Assembly (NCBI GenBank): GCA_018663625.1
Contig: JABJPX010000052.1
Location: forward strand, 1 to 64,000
DNA: 64,000 nt
Source of the DNA: Polaribacter sp.
GTDB lineage: Bacteria; Bacteroidota; Bacteroidia; Flavobacteriales; Flavobacteriaceae
Reading direction: 5' to 3'
Under the pieces are notes generated by a model. That model did not search any database. It had not been told where the DNA came from and was given only the letters and a program-made list of their open reading frames with translations. Made by a program: the position numbers and the translations under genes. Numbering within the stretch: the stretch's first letter is position 1; the number at the start of each line of letters is the position of its first letter. Shown piece after piece: positions 10,207 through 19,882 of the stretch.

Positions 10207-11715
10207 TTATTCCTTAATAAACTTCATCGTTCCTACTGCATTGTTTATCGTGTATTTTAAAATATAAACACCCGTTTTCAATGAAGATACATCAAGTACG
10301 TCTTCTTTTTTATTGATGGTAGCGTTTACGACTCTTTTTCCTAAGATATTATAAATGGTTACATTTTCAATAAGGTCTTGTGCGCTAATTCTTAATTCAT
10401 TTTTTGCTGGAACTGGAGACAAGCTCACGTCTAACAAGTTGTTTAGGTCTACCCCTGCGGTTGCAGCTCTATATAAATAAATATTATCAAAATAAATATT
10501 GTCCGGTGTTGCTCCATCAGCTGCAGAATAGGTAAAGAGCAATTGTGCGATTCTTTCTCTATCATCTGTACCAATTTCCAAATCAACAGAAACCCATGTT
10601 TCATTTTCAGAACCATCTCCTGCTATCGCTTTGGGCAATACAATTCCATTCGTTTGCGTTCCAATAACTCCAGCATGATTAGAAAGCGTTGGATTTAAAG
10701 TTTGCCCTGTGATATAATCTCCTACGATCCAGAAATCTGCATGAAAGTGCGTCATATCTGTAGCATTTACGAAACCATCTGTATTTGCGATATCAAAACC
10801 TATAAACTGATCGGTACCGTTTGTAACTTTCAATACCTTATTGGAAGCAATTGTTAGTTCTTCTGAATCAGCACCATTATCCCAAGTAGTGTTCGCCAAA
10901 CCAATTTCAGTTCCATAAGCCTCACCATAGAGCGAAATTACATCCCAAGCATTTCTAGTAGGTGGTGGATTTGGTGCATCAGTAGGTGCTGAAACTACAA
11001 CAAATGATACCGTATACGTTTTTGTTTGGTTTGAGTTTTGAGATACAACTTGTATTGTAGTACTTCCAGGTATAGATGTAGCAGGTTGTATTGTTATCGC
11101 TGCATTTACATTTGAGGCAGTTGCTGTAACCGTTGGAACAGTGCCCCCAGCAATAGCTTCATAATTATAGCTTGTAACTTCGGAAGAAAAACCACTTATT
11201 GTTGTTGCGTCCACCTGTAAATCACTCAGTCTAGCATCGTCTTCAGTATCTAAAACTTGTAAAGAAACATTATCAATTCCAACAAACCCAATTGCTGCAC
11301 CCATATCAAATATTACGCGACTATTTGCGTTTCCAAAATTTGCAGTAAGTGTTAACGTATAAGATTGTGAAGTTGAAGATAAAGTGATTGTTTCAACAAC
11401 AGAAGACCAAGGATCTTGATTCAGACCAATTCCAGCTACAATTGTTCTACTTCTATCCGACCATGCATCAAATTTTAACGTATATGTTTCTCCATTTGTA
11501 ATGGATACAACTTGACTTAAAGAAGCATCCCAAGCATTACCAGCTGTTTCAACATTTGCAGAATTATAACTGTTATTATTTTCAGTTACTACATTCGCAG
11601 CATTACCCATCCAACCAGTTTCATCATCAGTTTCAAAGTTTCCATTTGTTATTAATTCTTATGATAATCCTATTGATGTAATCAACAAAACAAGTAATAA
11701 AGTAATTTTTTTCAT
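10207..11715 (-). pseudogene. CBM4/repeat-module T9SS protein interrupted by a stop codon after the signal peptide
   Basis: From ATG at 11715 the frame encodes an 18-residue signal peptide (MKKITLLLVLLITSIGLS), then TAA at 11661-11659, then continues in the same frame as ELITNGNFETDDETGW and onward for 483 residues. A CAA codon would restore a normal GLSQ/E junction. The rest is intact: CBM4_9-type module (about 20-155, NGNFE...FDAWSD...IDNVSL), cadherin-like sandwich (about 160-240), one DVISLYGEAYG-type repeat module (about 250-415), and T9SS tail. A shorter frame from ATG at 11610 (467 aa) lacks any signal peptide, so it should not reach the T9SS. Its own promoter and terminator remain. 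A sequencing error is the main alternative. Confidence 0.8.
10208..10456 (-). repeat. T9SS tail copy 2 (near-duplicate of 6705-6955)
   Basis: This pairs with the copy ending the 1029-residue gene; most differences are single bases, many at third positions. Confidence 0.85.
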
Positions 11716-11897
11716 AATTTTAAATTTTTATATTATTAACCAATGTTAACATATTGTATTGATAAATGAAAAAAATGAAACTATACAAAAAACATACAAA
11801 ATGAATTGTTTATCGTTAAGGAATAAGTGGTCTTGTTAAGGTATAAGTGGTAATAATATGGGAACAAGTGTAAAATATTTAATTTCAACAAATTGAA

Positions 11898-11916
11898 ATG
11901 TAGTGGTATTGTATTG
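11898..11916 (-). promoter_or_regulatory. Candidate PUL regulator site C
   Basis: On the minus strand this reads CAATACAATACCACTACAT; it differs from site B (24653-24671) at only two of 19 positions. Confidence 0.6.
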
Positions 11917-12035
11917 ATATTTAATGAATTAATCCATCACTAAAGGATAAAAAAAATAAAATATTGTACGTTTTTTTATCTGAAATCACAGAATGTAAAG
12001 AAATAAGAACGATTACTTTGATATTTTAATAAAAA

Positions 12036-12068
12036 AATGACCCCAATATATATATTGGGGTCATTCAT
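12036..12068. terminator. Terminator of the six-gene PUL operon
   Basis: A perfect 30-bp palindrome with halves AATGACCCCAATATA and TATATTGGGGTCATT lies just downstream of the symporter gene, preceded by an A run. On the minus strand it forms a GC-containing hairpin followed by T residues. Confidence 0.85.
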
Positions 12069-12094
12069 TTATAATTTAAAAAAGTTCTTTTTTA

Positions 12095-13516
12095 TTACTT
12101 ACCTTCCGCTGCTCTTGCATCTAACTGAACTCTCGTTTCAATTGCCTTTTCTTCTGATAAATCATAATCCCACATTATATAGATGGCGATTATAGTTCCA
12201 AGCATTGGTAATCCTGAGAAAAATAAACGCAATCCGGTAACGGCCTCTACAGTTTGAGTCTCAGCTCCAGAGTCCCATCCAATAACAGAAAAAATCACCC
12301 CAGTTAAACCACCTGCAATTCCAAAGCCAAATTTCACCATCCACCAATAAATTGCTCCAAAAATTCCTTCGCGGCGTTTCCCTGTGTTTAATTCGTCTAA
12401 ATCAATAACATCAGCCGTCATCGACATCATTAAGGTGAACAGTCCTCCAATACCAAACGAAAAGAATGGCAATGCTAATAAGAATAGATAGGGTTTCCCT
12501 GGTATGAACAAGAACCAAAGCATGATATATCCGACAATGGAAATAGATTGAGAAACTAAAAAAGCTTTCTTTTTACCAATTTTTTTAGAAATCTGTGTAA
12601 CGAATGGAATGACTAAGAAAGTAGTGATTAATGCACCTACACAACCAAAAAGAGTTGGCCACAAACCAGCTCCAGAACCATCGAATAAATAGTGAAGAAT
12701 TATAAAATAAGAAAATGCTGCCACTGTATTAAAGGCATTGAATACTAAAAAGGTCGCCATGCATAATTTCCTAAATGCTTTTATTTTGAGTGCTTCCTTA
12801 AAATTAATTACAAAAATTGTGTGCAAACTTTTAAAAATATTTTCAAAAGTAATACTGTCGTATTTTTCATTTAGAGTTGATTTTCCTTTAATGAAAATTG
12901 CAGGAATGATCGCTATAATCATACAGATTAGTCCCACCCATATGGCTAATTCTCTTACGGCTACTTCTCCTGATTCAAAGAACCCTTGCCCTGGATCCAT
13001 AATCACCCATAGCCATGGAGCAATTACCCATGCCCATTGACCTATAAACTGAGCAATCCCCATAATATTGGTACGCTCATGAAAATCGTCACTCATTTCA
13101 TATCCCATTGCTACATAAGGAACACTAAAAATTGTTAAACCCAGATAAAAAACTAATGACCAAAAAAGAAAATATGCAAAATTATAATCAATCGAATTGG
13201 CTTCGTTCAATTGCCACATAATAATGAAAGAAATCCCCATGATAATGGCTCCTGATAAAACATATTGTTTTCTTCTTCCCCATTTAGATTTTGTGTTGTC
13301 AGAAATAAAGCCCATGATTGGATCTGTAATTGCATCAAAAAGTCTTGGTAGGAAAGCTACGAATCCCCACATCCAGCCTGGAAATCCTAAATTCTGAACA
13401 AGAACAACCATAAATATACTGATGACAGCAGGAAACATTTGATTGGCCAACATTCCCAAACCAAAAGCTATTTTTTGTCCCATCAGGACTTTTTTAGAGG
13501 TATTTGTATTCGACAT
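12095..13516 (-). CDS. GPH-family sugar:cation symporter (MFS)
   Basis: A 473-residue inner-membrane transporter with about 12 hydrophobic segments. The early motif FDAITDPIMGFISDNTKSKWGRRKQY (about 60-85) is the hallmark of the glycoside-pentoside-hexuronide symporters (MelB/XylP type), with the Asp residues used for cation coupling. The second half has DELNTGKRREGIFGAIYWW, also typical. As the last gene of the operon, 15 bp after GH30, it probably imports glucose or short gluco-oligosaccharides from the periplasm to feed the cytosolic phosphorylase. The exact substrate cannot be read from sequence. Confidence 0.92.
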   Translation of the reverse strand: MSNTNTSKKVLMGQKIAFGLGMLANQMFPAVISIFMVVLVQNLGFPGWMWGFVAFLPRLFDAITDPIMGFISDNTKSKWGRRKQYVLSGAIIMGISFIIMWQLNEANSIDYNFAYFLFWSLVFYLGLTIFSVPYVAMGYEMSDDFHERTNIMGIAQFIGQWAWVIAPWLWVIMDPGQGFFESGEVAVRELAIWVGLICMIIAIIPAIFIKGKSTLNEKYDSITFENIFKSLHTIFVINFKEALKIKAFRKLCMATFLVFNAFNTVAAFSYFIILHYLFDGSGAGLWPTLFGCVGALITTFLVIPFVTQISKKIGKKKAFLVSQSISIVGYIMLWFLFIPGKPYLFLLALPFFSFGIGGLFTLMMSMTADVIDLDELNTGKRREGIFGAIYWWMVKFGFGIAGGLTGVIFSVIGWDSGAETQTVEAVTGLRLFFSGLPMLGTIIAIYIMWDYDLSEEKAIETRVQLDARAAEGK

Positions 13517-13531
13517 ATGAGTTGTTGTTTT

Positions 13532-15028
13532 TTATTTAGTTGATACTATAACAATCGTTTGCAATGCTTGTGCATTGATATGAATTGCTGTTTCTTTTTC
13601 GCCTAAGCGTAGTTTAAAATCCTTTTCTTTTTTCCCTTCATTAAAAATAACTACTGCGATAGAACCATCTGGATTTTTTGCTGCAGTAACTTGTAAATCT
13701 TTATCGGTACTTTCCAAACCAATTACTTGTGCATTGGGTCGAATATATTTGCTAAAATGTGCCATGGTATAGTACAACGGCGTAAAATAAACTTCATCTT
13801 TTTCTGGATCTACTAATATGGGTGCAACACACCAGTTTTTAAACCAATTTGGACCTCCTTGTTTGTCCAATACCATGTTCCAATCAATCCATCCATCTAC
13901 CCAATTGTTTAGGCAACCAATAATATCTCTAGCATATCGGTTTACAGGCGCATATTTTGGATGTAAATACTTATCTTTTTCTGATGCCCAGTCCCAACCC
14001 CAATCTGTGGCTTCTTTGGACCAATACCAAGCGTCATTTTTCCATTCAGGAATTTGAGAATCAATACAGCCTTCTGTTTCTATTAAATATTTATTAGGGG
14101 CTTTTTGATGTGCATATTGCAATGCCTTTGGAAAAACTTCATAGGTACTTTCATACCAATGAATTGCAGTTCCATCATAATATTTTGAAGAGGCTTCAGA
14201 AGCATACATTACATCTACCCACTCTTTGATACCGGCTCTATTTTGATCATATCCTAAAATAATTTTATCTCCATAACCATCTGCTTCTAACTTTGGTCCT
14301 AAATGATCTACTACAAAAGTGGTCATTTCTTTGGGTGAATAATGCATACTTTCCCAATTATTACCATTGCCATGAGGTTCGTTTTCTACTGTAAAACCCC
14401 AAAGATCAATTCCTTCTTCTTTGTAGGCATCTAAGTATTTAGAAAAAAACAAAGCCCAAGTATCATAGTATTTTGGCAATAACTTCCCACCTACCCATTT
14501 TTTATTGTCTTTCATCCAAGGAGCTGCTGTCCAAGGAGAAGCGATTATTTTAAAGCCGTCTTCAGAAACTTTCATAGCTTCTTTAATCATCGGAATTAAG
14601 TCATCTTGATCTTCTTGAATCGTAAAATGTTCTAATGTCATGTCTTCCGCAACAGGAGAATAGGAATACTGAGACAGGGAGAAGTCACATGAATTCATAT
14701 GGGTTCTAGTCAAGGAATAATTGGCACCCTCTTTTCCAAAATAGGCTTGAATAATGGTATCTCTATTTTTCTTACTTAACTTGTTTAGTAAATAGGCTGA
14801 TGATTCTGTAAACGCACCGCCAAATCCCGAAATCGTTTGAAATTTTTCTGCTGGATTTAAAACAATGGTTGCCGCGTTTTCAACTGCTGTGAAACCCGAA
14901 ACTTTTGTTAACTGATTTCCACTTTCCGAAGTTTCATATACTGTGACACTCAAATCACTTCCTTTTTGATTGCAACTTATGAGCATCATTAGGAATACTA
15001 TTTGAAAAATATGGGTTATTTTTTTCAT
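13532..15028 (-). CDS. GH30 family beta-glucanase/glucosidase lipoprotein
   Basis: A 498-residue lipoprotein (lipobox LISC, Cys19) with a GH30 (beta/alpha)8 barrel and its C-terminal beta-sandwich. The acid/base Glu217 sits in FTVENEPHG and the likely nucleophile Glu319 in LIETEGC, matching the GH30/glucocerebrosidase pattern. GH30 subfamilies 1 and 3 include beta-1,6-glucanases and beta-glucosidases; beside a GH17 and a beta-1,3-glucan phosphorylase, removal of beta-1,6 branches from laminarin is the most likely task. It is the fifth gene of the operon, 12 bp after GH17. Periplasmic or surface side of the membrane is not settled by sequence. Confidence 0.92.
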   Translation of the reverse strand: MKKITHIFQIVFLMMLISCNQKGSDLSVTVYETSESGNQLTKVSGFTAVENAATIVLNPAEKFQTISGFGGAFTESSAYLLNKLSKKNRDTIIQAYFGKEGANYSLTRTHMNSCDFSLSQYSYSPVAEDMTLEHFTIQEDQDDLIPMIKEAMKVSEDGFKIIASPWTAAPWMKDNKKWVGGKLLPKYYDTWALFFSKYLDAYKEEGIDLWGFTVENEPHGNGNNWESMHYSPKEMTTFVVDHLGPKLEADGYGDKIILGYDQNRAGIKEWVDVMYASEASSKYYDGTAIHWYESTYEVFPKALQYAHQKAPNKYLIETEGCIDSQIPEWKNDAWYWSKEATDWGWDWASEKDKYLHPKYAPVNRYARDIIGCLNNWVDGWIDWNMVLDKQGGPNWFKNWCVAPILVDPEKDEVYFTPLYYTMAHFSKYIRPNAQVIGLESTDKDLQVTAAKNPDGSIAVVIFNEGKKEKDFKLRLGEKETAIHINAQALQTIVIVSTK

Positions 15029-15040
15029 ATAATTTAATAT

Positions 15041-16354
15041 TTATCTTTTATATCCTGTGTTAGGAACCAATACGGTGTTCATTAATTCCTTTTTATCACC
15101 TTTAAATGTTTTTGTAATTGGGTTTCCATTTCGGCTTAGTCCTTTAAAGACATCTTTGTCTACGAGATCCCAAAGCCCATATTTTACAGCGCCATCTCGA
15201 GTAATCAAACCAAAATTATTTTCGGAACCACTCACATTATTAGGATCTTTCCAGGGTTCATCAAATGCTTCAAAAAAGAAACAAGAAATACCTTCTTTAT
15301 TCGTCCATGTTCGAAGTGCTTTATAATACAACCCTTGTTTATATTCGTCCGTTGCTCTAGATCCATTAACTCCGTAATGTCCGTTTGAAATCGTTGCCCA
15401 ACCGGTTTCACCAATATGAATTGGTTTCTCAATTCCAAGACTTTTCATATAGTTTGAAACTGCGTAATATTGATTTTTTGCAAAATTTAGAGCGCGCATC
15501 ATGGCAGCATCAACTTTTTCATTCTCTGAAAAATTCATCAAATGGTCTGGTGTTTTCCAAAAAGAAGGATTGTAATGAGAATTATGATACGGATAGGTAT
15601 GCATTGAAACATAATCTACTGCATGTATCAAAGCTTCTAAATCTTGGGAATGATAACTAGCATCTCCTCCACCCCAAGAAGAAAAATCATCGGAGCTTGT
15701 AATCCATAAGTCTTTACACAATGTACCCTCTTTTTTTAATTTTTGAAGGTGATTCACCCATTTTAAAATTATACTAGGCTGAACAAAATAACTTGTGGCC
15801 CATTTTACCATCGCTTCATTCCCCACTGCAATTACTTTTACAATATCTGGATATTGTTTTGCCAAAGCAACAGCTCTGTCAATCTCTCCGGAGTTTTGCA
15901 AACTTTCTTTGTTGTGATCTGGTACTGATGCAGACCATGCGTTTAAGCAATCAATCCAAGCGCCCAACATCACATACATTTCGAAATTGGGATCTTCTTT
16001 TTTAAGTTCGGAAATTGCTTTTAAAACATTGGCAGCATGAGGGAATTGAGTTTGTACATTGTAGGTTCGAATAATTTTAACCCCCATTGCAAAGAGAATT
16101 TTTAAATCTTCCTTCAATGCTGCTATCGTCGGCTGTATTTCTCTTGAATTCTCTCTGTATCCTCCATATGACATTGCCAAATAATTAGGATTTCCTAATA
16201 GCTGTGCAGCAGTTTTGGATGTTTTTTTGACAATTACATTTTCGGGAACTGAGGTGGTACAGGAAAGACTAAAAACCAAAACCACAAGAGCTATACTCAT
16301 ACTAAGTATTACTTTTCTAGGATTTCGGTATGTAATCATTCGCTTCTTTTGCAT
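15041..16354 (-). CDS. GH17 family beta-1,3-glucanase lipoprotein
   Basis: A 437-residue lipoprotein (lipobox SLSC, Cys32) of clan A. The GH17 acid/base appears as AVGNEAM (Glu180) and the nucleophile as HIGETGWA (Glu316); IIRTYNVQ and YVSMHTYPY are further family-like stretches. GH17 enzymes in marine Bacteroidota hydrolyse beta-1,3-glucan chains, preferring unbranched segments, which fits partnership with the downstream GH30. Its ATG starts one base after the stop codon of the phosphorylase gene, so the two are likely translationally coupled. No carbohydrate-binding module is attached. Confidence 0.9.
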   Translation of the reverse strand: MQKKRMITYRNPRKVILSMSIALVVLVFSLSCTTSVPENVIVKKTSKTAAQLLGNPNYLAMSYGGYRENSREIQPTIAALKEDLKILFAMGVKIIRTYNVQTQFPHAANVLKAISELKKEDPNFEMYVMLGAWIDCLNAWSASVPDHNKESLQNSGEIDRAVALAKQYPDIVKVIAVGNEAMVKWATSYFVQPSIILKWVNHLQKLKKEGTLCKDLWITSSDDFSSWGGGDASYHSQDLEALIHAVDYVSMHTYPYHNSHYNPSFWKTPDHLMNFSENEKVDAAMMRALNFAKNQYYAVSNYMKSLGIEKPIHIGETGWATISNGHYGVNGSRATDEYKQGLYYKALRTWTNKEGISCFFFEAFDEPWKDPNNVSGSENNFGLITRDGAVKYGLWDLVDKDVFKGLSRNGNPITKTFKGDKKELMNTVLVPNTGYKR

Positions 16355-16355
16355 T

Positions 16356-19300
16356 CTATTTATGGATATAAACGATTATCTTTTTTACTTCACCAGTTCT
16401 TTCAAATATTTTTTGACTTACCGCTGCATCTAAAACCAAATCTTCAAATTCTTTGGTGGATGCATCTTCAAAAAACACCTCAACACCTTTTTTCTCAGAA
16501 ATCTTATAAATCACTGGAATTTGACAATAGGTAAAACAAAAAGTATTTGCTTCTAAGTGTAGCGTCTTTTTGCTGCTGTCAAGATCGACGTAGGTAAAAT
16601 CTTTCGAAGCGGTTAGAAACTCTTCTTTTCTTAATAACTTTGGATTGAACTGCAACTGTCCGTCTTTTACAAAAACACCGATTTCTCCAAATCTCGAAAG
16701 AATATCTTCCTTCACTTGGCCTGTCATTCCTGGTTGTTGTGCTCCTTTTCCTGCCGGTGTATGTGAATATGGATCTGTTGGAAATGCTCCATATAATTCT
16801 GGTGACTTATGCACTCCAATACCTTCATTTATTTCATAATAGTGCTCTAACAATCTTCCGATTACGACTTCGCTTTCATTCTCATTAATTGCCAATAAAC
16901 AGTTTTCTTGAGCTGCGATTAACAATTTCGAAACCATGTGCCAGTAAATAGATCCTAAACCTTCATAGCCAAAAAATGTTCCAGATCTTCCTGTAAAGGA
17001 TTTATGATCAAACATTTCTTCATAAATTGCTAAAATGAGTTTTTCATCCTTTGCTAATAATGATTGGTACTTATCTGAAAGTGTATCCAACGTTTCTTTT
17101 AATCGAATGCCATTGTTAAAATTGGCATTAAAATGATAAGCGCCTGTGATGTCTTTTTCGATGATCTGTGTATTGCCATCTGCTAAAAGTTGACCTAATA
17201 ATTCCGACTTTTCTACGGATGCAGCTGGAATAATATTTTTGCTAGTAAACCTTGGTAGGTCTTTATTTGGATATAAAATATAACTGTATTGATCGTCTCT
17301 AAAAAGAGCACTTGCTTTTAAACCATCCAACACAGACAACGCTTCTTTTGCAGATAAATAGCCAGAACTTAAAACCGCTACTTGACCTTCTAACATTTCT
17401 GACAGGTAGGAAATAGACACCTCGGTATCGCTTTCTACGGTCATTAAATTATAGGCATGATACAAATTATCTGTACGTTTATTAGCAGCTATTGTATGAT
17501 CTAAATATTTTTTAAGGACATTGAAAAACGAAGTTAAATCGCCTTTTGCAATTGCTTCCTTATCACTTGTAAAACCGGTTTCGTAAATCGTAGTTCTATA
17601 GGTGCTTCCTGCTTTTCCAAGGATGTCTAAAAGTGTTTTCCGGTCTGCATCTGAAATTTTACCTGACAATATGCTGACATTGCTGTTCAACGCTAAAGCT
17701 ACAGATTGGAAAAAATTTGTTAATTCTTTTGAAACTGCATAAGTTTCTTCTGAAGATTTTTCTACAATATCTTCAAAGAAATTAATAAATCTTCTTAAAT
17801 AATAAAGCGTCACCATTGAGACACCATTTCCTACTAAGGCATTGTTGGCATCGTTCCATTCTGGTCTTTGCGTGTTTAACCAAATACCCCCTTCTGGAAT
17901 AAAGTTAGAAACTTTTGCCAATACGGTAGCGAGTAATTTCTCTATTAAATTCACTTTATGGATAAAGAAATTTTCGTCTCTCAATAAAGCACCATCAGCA
18001 CCAAGTCTTTCTTTCTCTTCTTGAATTTTTTGATCTAATTTTGCATCAAAATCAATCGTGTCTTTTGGGTCTTTTAAAGTGTCTTCATAACTCTTAATTA
18101 CATAAGGAACATTCGCATATACAAACACATCTTCTGTGAAGTTTTTGGCCAATTTGTTCGGGTAATATTTTTCTATAAATTCTAAGAACTTTAATAAATA
18201 AATAATTTGATGATCGCCCCAATACCCAATATATGACCAAGGGTCGTTTTCTTCAATGGTTTCCCAATCGAAGCCATCTTTGGTTACTCGATACGGGTTG
18301 TATCCTTCAAAAGTTGTTGCGTTTAAAAACTTATAGATCATTCCTTCAATAAACTCTGGATAAGAATGCGCTAGGGCTTCCCAGTTTTGAAATATATCTC
18401 TCCAGTTTCCTTCGTAATCTAAAATTTTTGAACCGTCTATTTCACTACGTGTATTGATAGAAAATTTGTTCCAAGGTCTACTTGGATCTCCATGTCTTCT
18501 ACTAAATTTTAACGGTAAATACTCATAACAAAGTCTTTTGAAGTTAGCGTCAAAGTCAGCATCTGCAATGCTTTTTATAAAATCAACATTGAAAATTTCT
18601 GGTAAATTCTTTAAAACTTCTTCTTTCTTTTTGGTAACTTTCTTATTTGCTTTTGAAATGTATTTTATAAAATCTTCTTTTTCAATTTGATAATTATCAT
18701 CAAAAATACCACCTCGCATAATATTAAAAAGGGTATTCGCAAAATGCCTAGTGTTTCTAGGTTGATTTTCTCCCAATTGCAATCCATCAGACCCAGCAAC
18801 TAACTGCACCAACTTTGCTGTTCCTATTTCAATATCTTCTTGGAGCAAAGCAGTAACATCTGGAGTATTTGTTATGATTTCTTTAGTTTCTTGTATCGAA
18901 ATAAGGTTCTGATTTACATTTGCTACCAACATCCAAGAAATTGGATTGTTAGGCGCTAGCGTAAGATCCTGCACAGTGAAGTAAGCTCCTTTTTCTGCCT
19001 TTATATCTTCTTCTTGATGTACTTCTTCTCCTTTTCTGAAAGCATTTAATTGCAAAGACGAAATTAAATACGTCGGATTTTTAACACCTGTAGACCAAAC
19101 TGTATTTGCTTTTAAAGCTTCGCTTGGTTCCGCTTTATCTACAATCACAGCACTCAAAGCAAAAATCCCTAAACCTGTATCTTTTTCTAATTCACATTTT
19201 TTATAAGCATCAATAAGATTACTTGTACTATTTTGAAAATCTGAAGCAATTCCGTAAGGTAAAATATTTTGAATACCATCTAAAATAGTAACCTCAACAG

Positions 19301-19823
19301 CTGCAGTAGTATTATTTTGTACCGTAGATTTTTTTACAAAACCAAATTTTGTACTTGTATTCCATTGGTACTGAAAAGTAATTCCTAAATCTTCATTAAC
19401 TTCTTCAAAAATAAGTTTGTTTCCATAATTATTTTTGTACAAATTCCTTTTGATAGCATATACACCTTCATATTTATTTGAAAATGGTTCCCAAAGAAAT
19501 GTTTTATCGTCTTTATGAACATGAAGGATGGTTTTAGATCCTGTAATGTCTGAAGATTCCGTTATTTTATCGTCGGTATAGTATGGAAAGAAAGCGTTCT
19601 CAGCATTTTTTCTACCTGCAGATAAACCACCATTGCTTGAAATAAACATCCAGTGGTCTGAATTGCTCACAAGACTTATGAAAAAAGGTCTCATTTTATT
19701 GCTATTCGAAATTTTATAATAAACCTCGTTTTCAATAATTACTTGTGCTCCACTCACTTCTAAAGAAGGGTTATAAGCGCTATTTTTTCCTAAAAAAATC
19801 GGATTCTTCGTCATATAATACAT
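16356..19823 (-). CDS. Large cytosolic beta-1,3-glucan phosphorylase, GH149/GH161 type
   Basis: A 1155-residue protein without signal peptide, so cytosolic. Its build resembles the GH94-related phosphorylases: an N-terminal beta-sandwich (about 1-300, with SSNGGLSAGRKNAENAFFPYYTDDKI-like residues at 62-87), then an (alpha/alpha)6 barrel with SRRHGDPSRPWNKF (about 441-454) and EGNWRDIFQNWEAL (about 471-484), and a long C-terminal part. The length is far above GH94 and fits GH149 or GH161, which phosphorolyse beta-1,3-gluco-oligosaccharides to glucose-1-phosphate. I cannot choose between the two families by eye. It is the third gene of the operon, just before GH17. A second in-frame ATG at 19814 is an alternative start. 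Confidence 0.8.
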   Translation of the reverse strand: MYYMTKNPIFLGKNSAYNPSLEVSGAQVIIENEVYYKISNSNKMRPFFISLVSNSDHWMFISSNGGLSAGRKNAENAFFPYYTDDKITESSDITGSKTILHVHKDDKTFLWEPFSNKYEGVYAIKRNLYKNNYGNKLIFEEVNEDLGITFQYQWNTSTKFGFVKKSTVQNNTTAAVEVTILDGIQNILPYGIASDFQNSTSNLIDAYKKCELEKDTGLGIFALSAVIVDKAEPSEALKANTVWSTGVKNPTYLISSLQLNAFRKGEEVHQEEDIKAEKGAYFTVQDLTLAPNNPISWMLVANVNQNLISIQETKEIITNTPDVTALLQEDIEIGTAKLVQLVAGSDGLQLGENQPRNTRHFANTLFNIMRGGIFDDNYQIEKEDFIKYISKANKKVTKKKEEVLKNLPEIFNVDFIKSIADADFDANFKRLCYEYLPLKFSRRHGDPSRPWNKFSINTRSEIDGSKILDYEGNWRDIFQNWEALAHSYPEFIEGMIYKFLNATTFEGYNPYRVTKDGFDWETIEENDPWSYIGYWGDHQIIYLLKFLEFIEKYYPNKLAKNFTEDVFVYANVPYVIKSYEDTLKDPKDTIDFDAKLDQKIQEEKERLGADGALLRDENFFIHKVNLIEKLLATVLAKVSNFIPEGGIWLNTQRPEWNDANNALVGNGVSMVTLYYLRRFINFFEDIVEKSSEETYAVSKELTNFFQSVALALNSNVSILSGKISDADRKTLLDILGKAGSTYRTTIYETGFTSDKEAIAKGDLTSFFNVLKKYLDHTIAANKRTDNLYHAYNLMTVESDTEVSISYLSEMLEGQVAVLSSGYLSAKEALSVLDGLKASALFRDDQYSYILYPNKDLPRFTSKNIIPAASVEKSELLGQLLADGNTQIIEKDITGAYHFNANFNNGIRLKETLDTLSDKYQSLLAKDEKLILAIYEEMFDHKSFTGRSGTFFGYEGLGSIYWHMVSKLLIAAQENCLLAINENESEVVIGRLLEHYYEINEGIGVHKSPELYGAFPTDPYSHTPAGKGAQQPGMTGQVKEDILSRFGEIGVFVKDGQLQFNPKLLRKEEFLTASKDFTYVDLDSSKKTLHLEANTFCFTYCQIPVIYKISEKKGVEVFFEDASTKEFEDLVLDAAVSQKIFERTGEVKKIIVYIHK

Positions 19824-19882
19824 CTCAAAACATATTCTATATATGTTTTTTACTTTTTTAAATTACTATTTATTTTGTGTGC

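Larger units (their letters stand above)
11716..12094 (-). promoter_or_regulatory. Promoter region of the interrupted CBM4 gene (379-bp gap)
   Basis: On the minus strand a TATGTTTT box (complement of 11789-11796) sits 74 nt before the ATG. Three GTGGT-centred elements lie upstream: two spaced 20 bp apart (around 11822 and 11842) and the full 19-bp motif at 11898-11916. The far end holds the palindromic terminator of the six-gene operon. There is no gene here. Confidence 0.55.
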
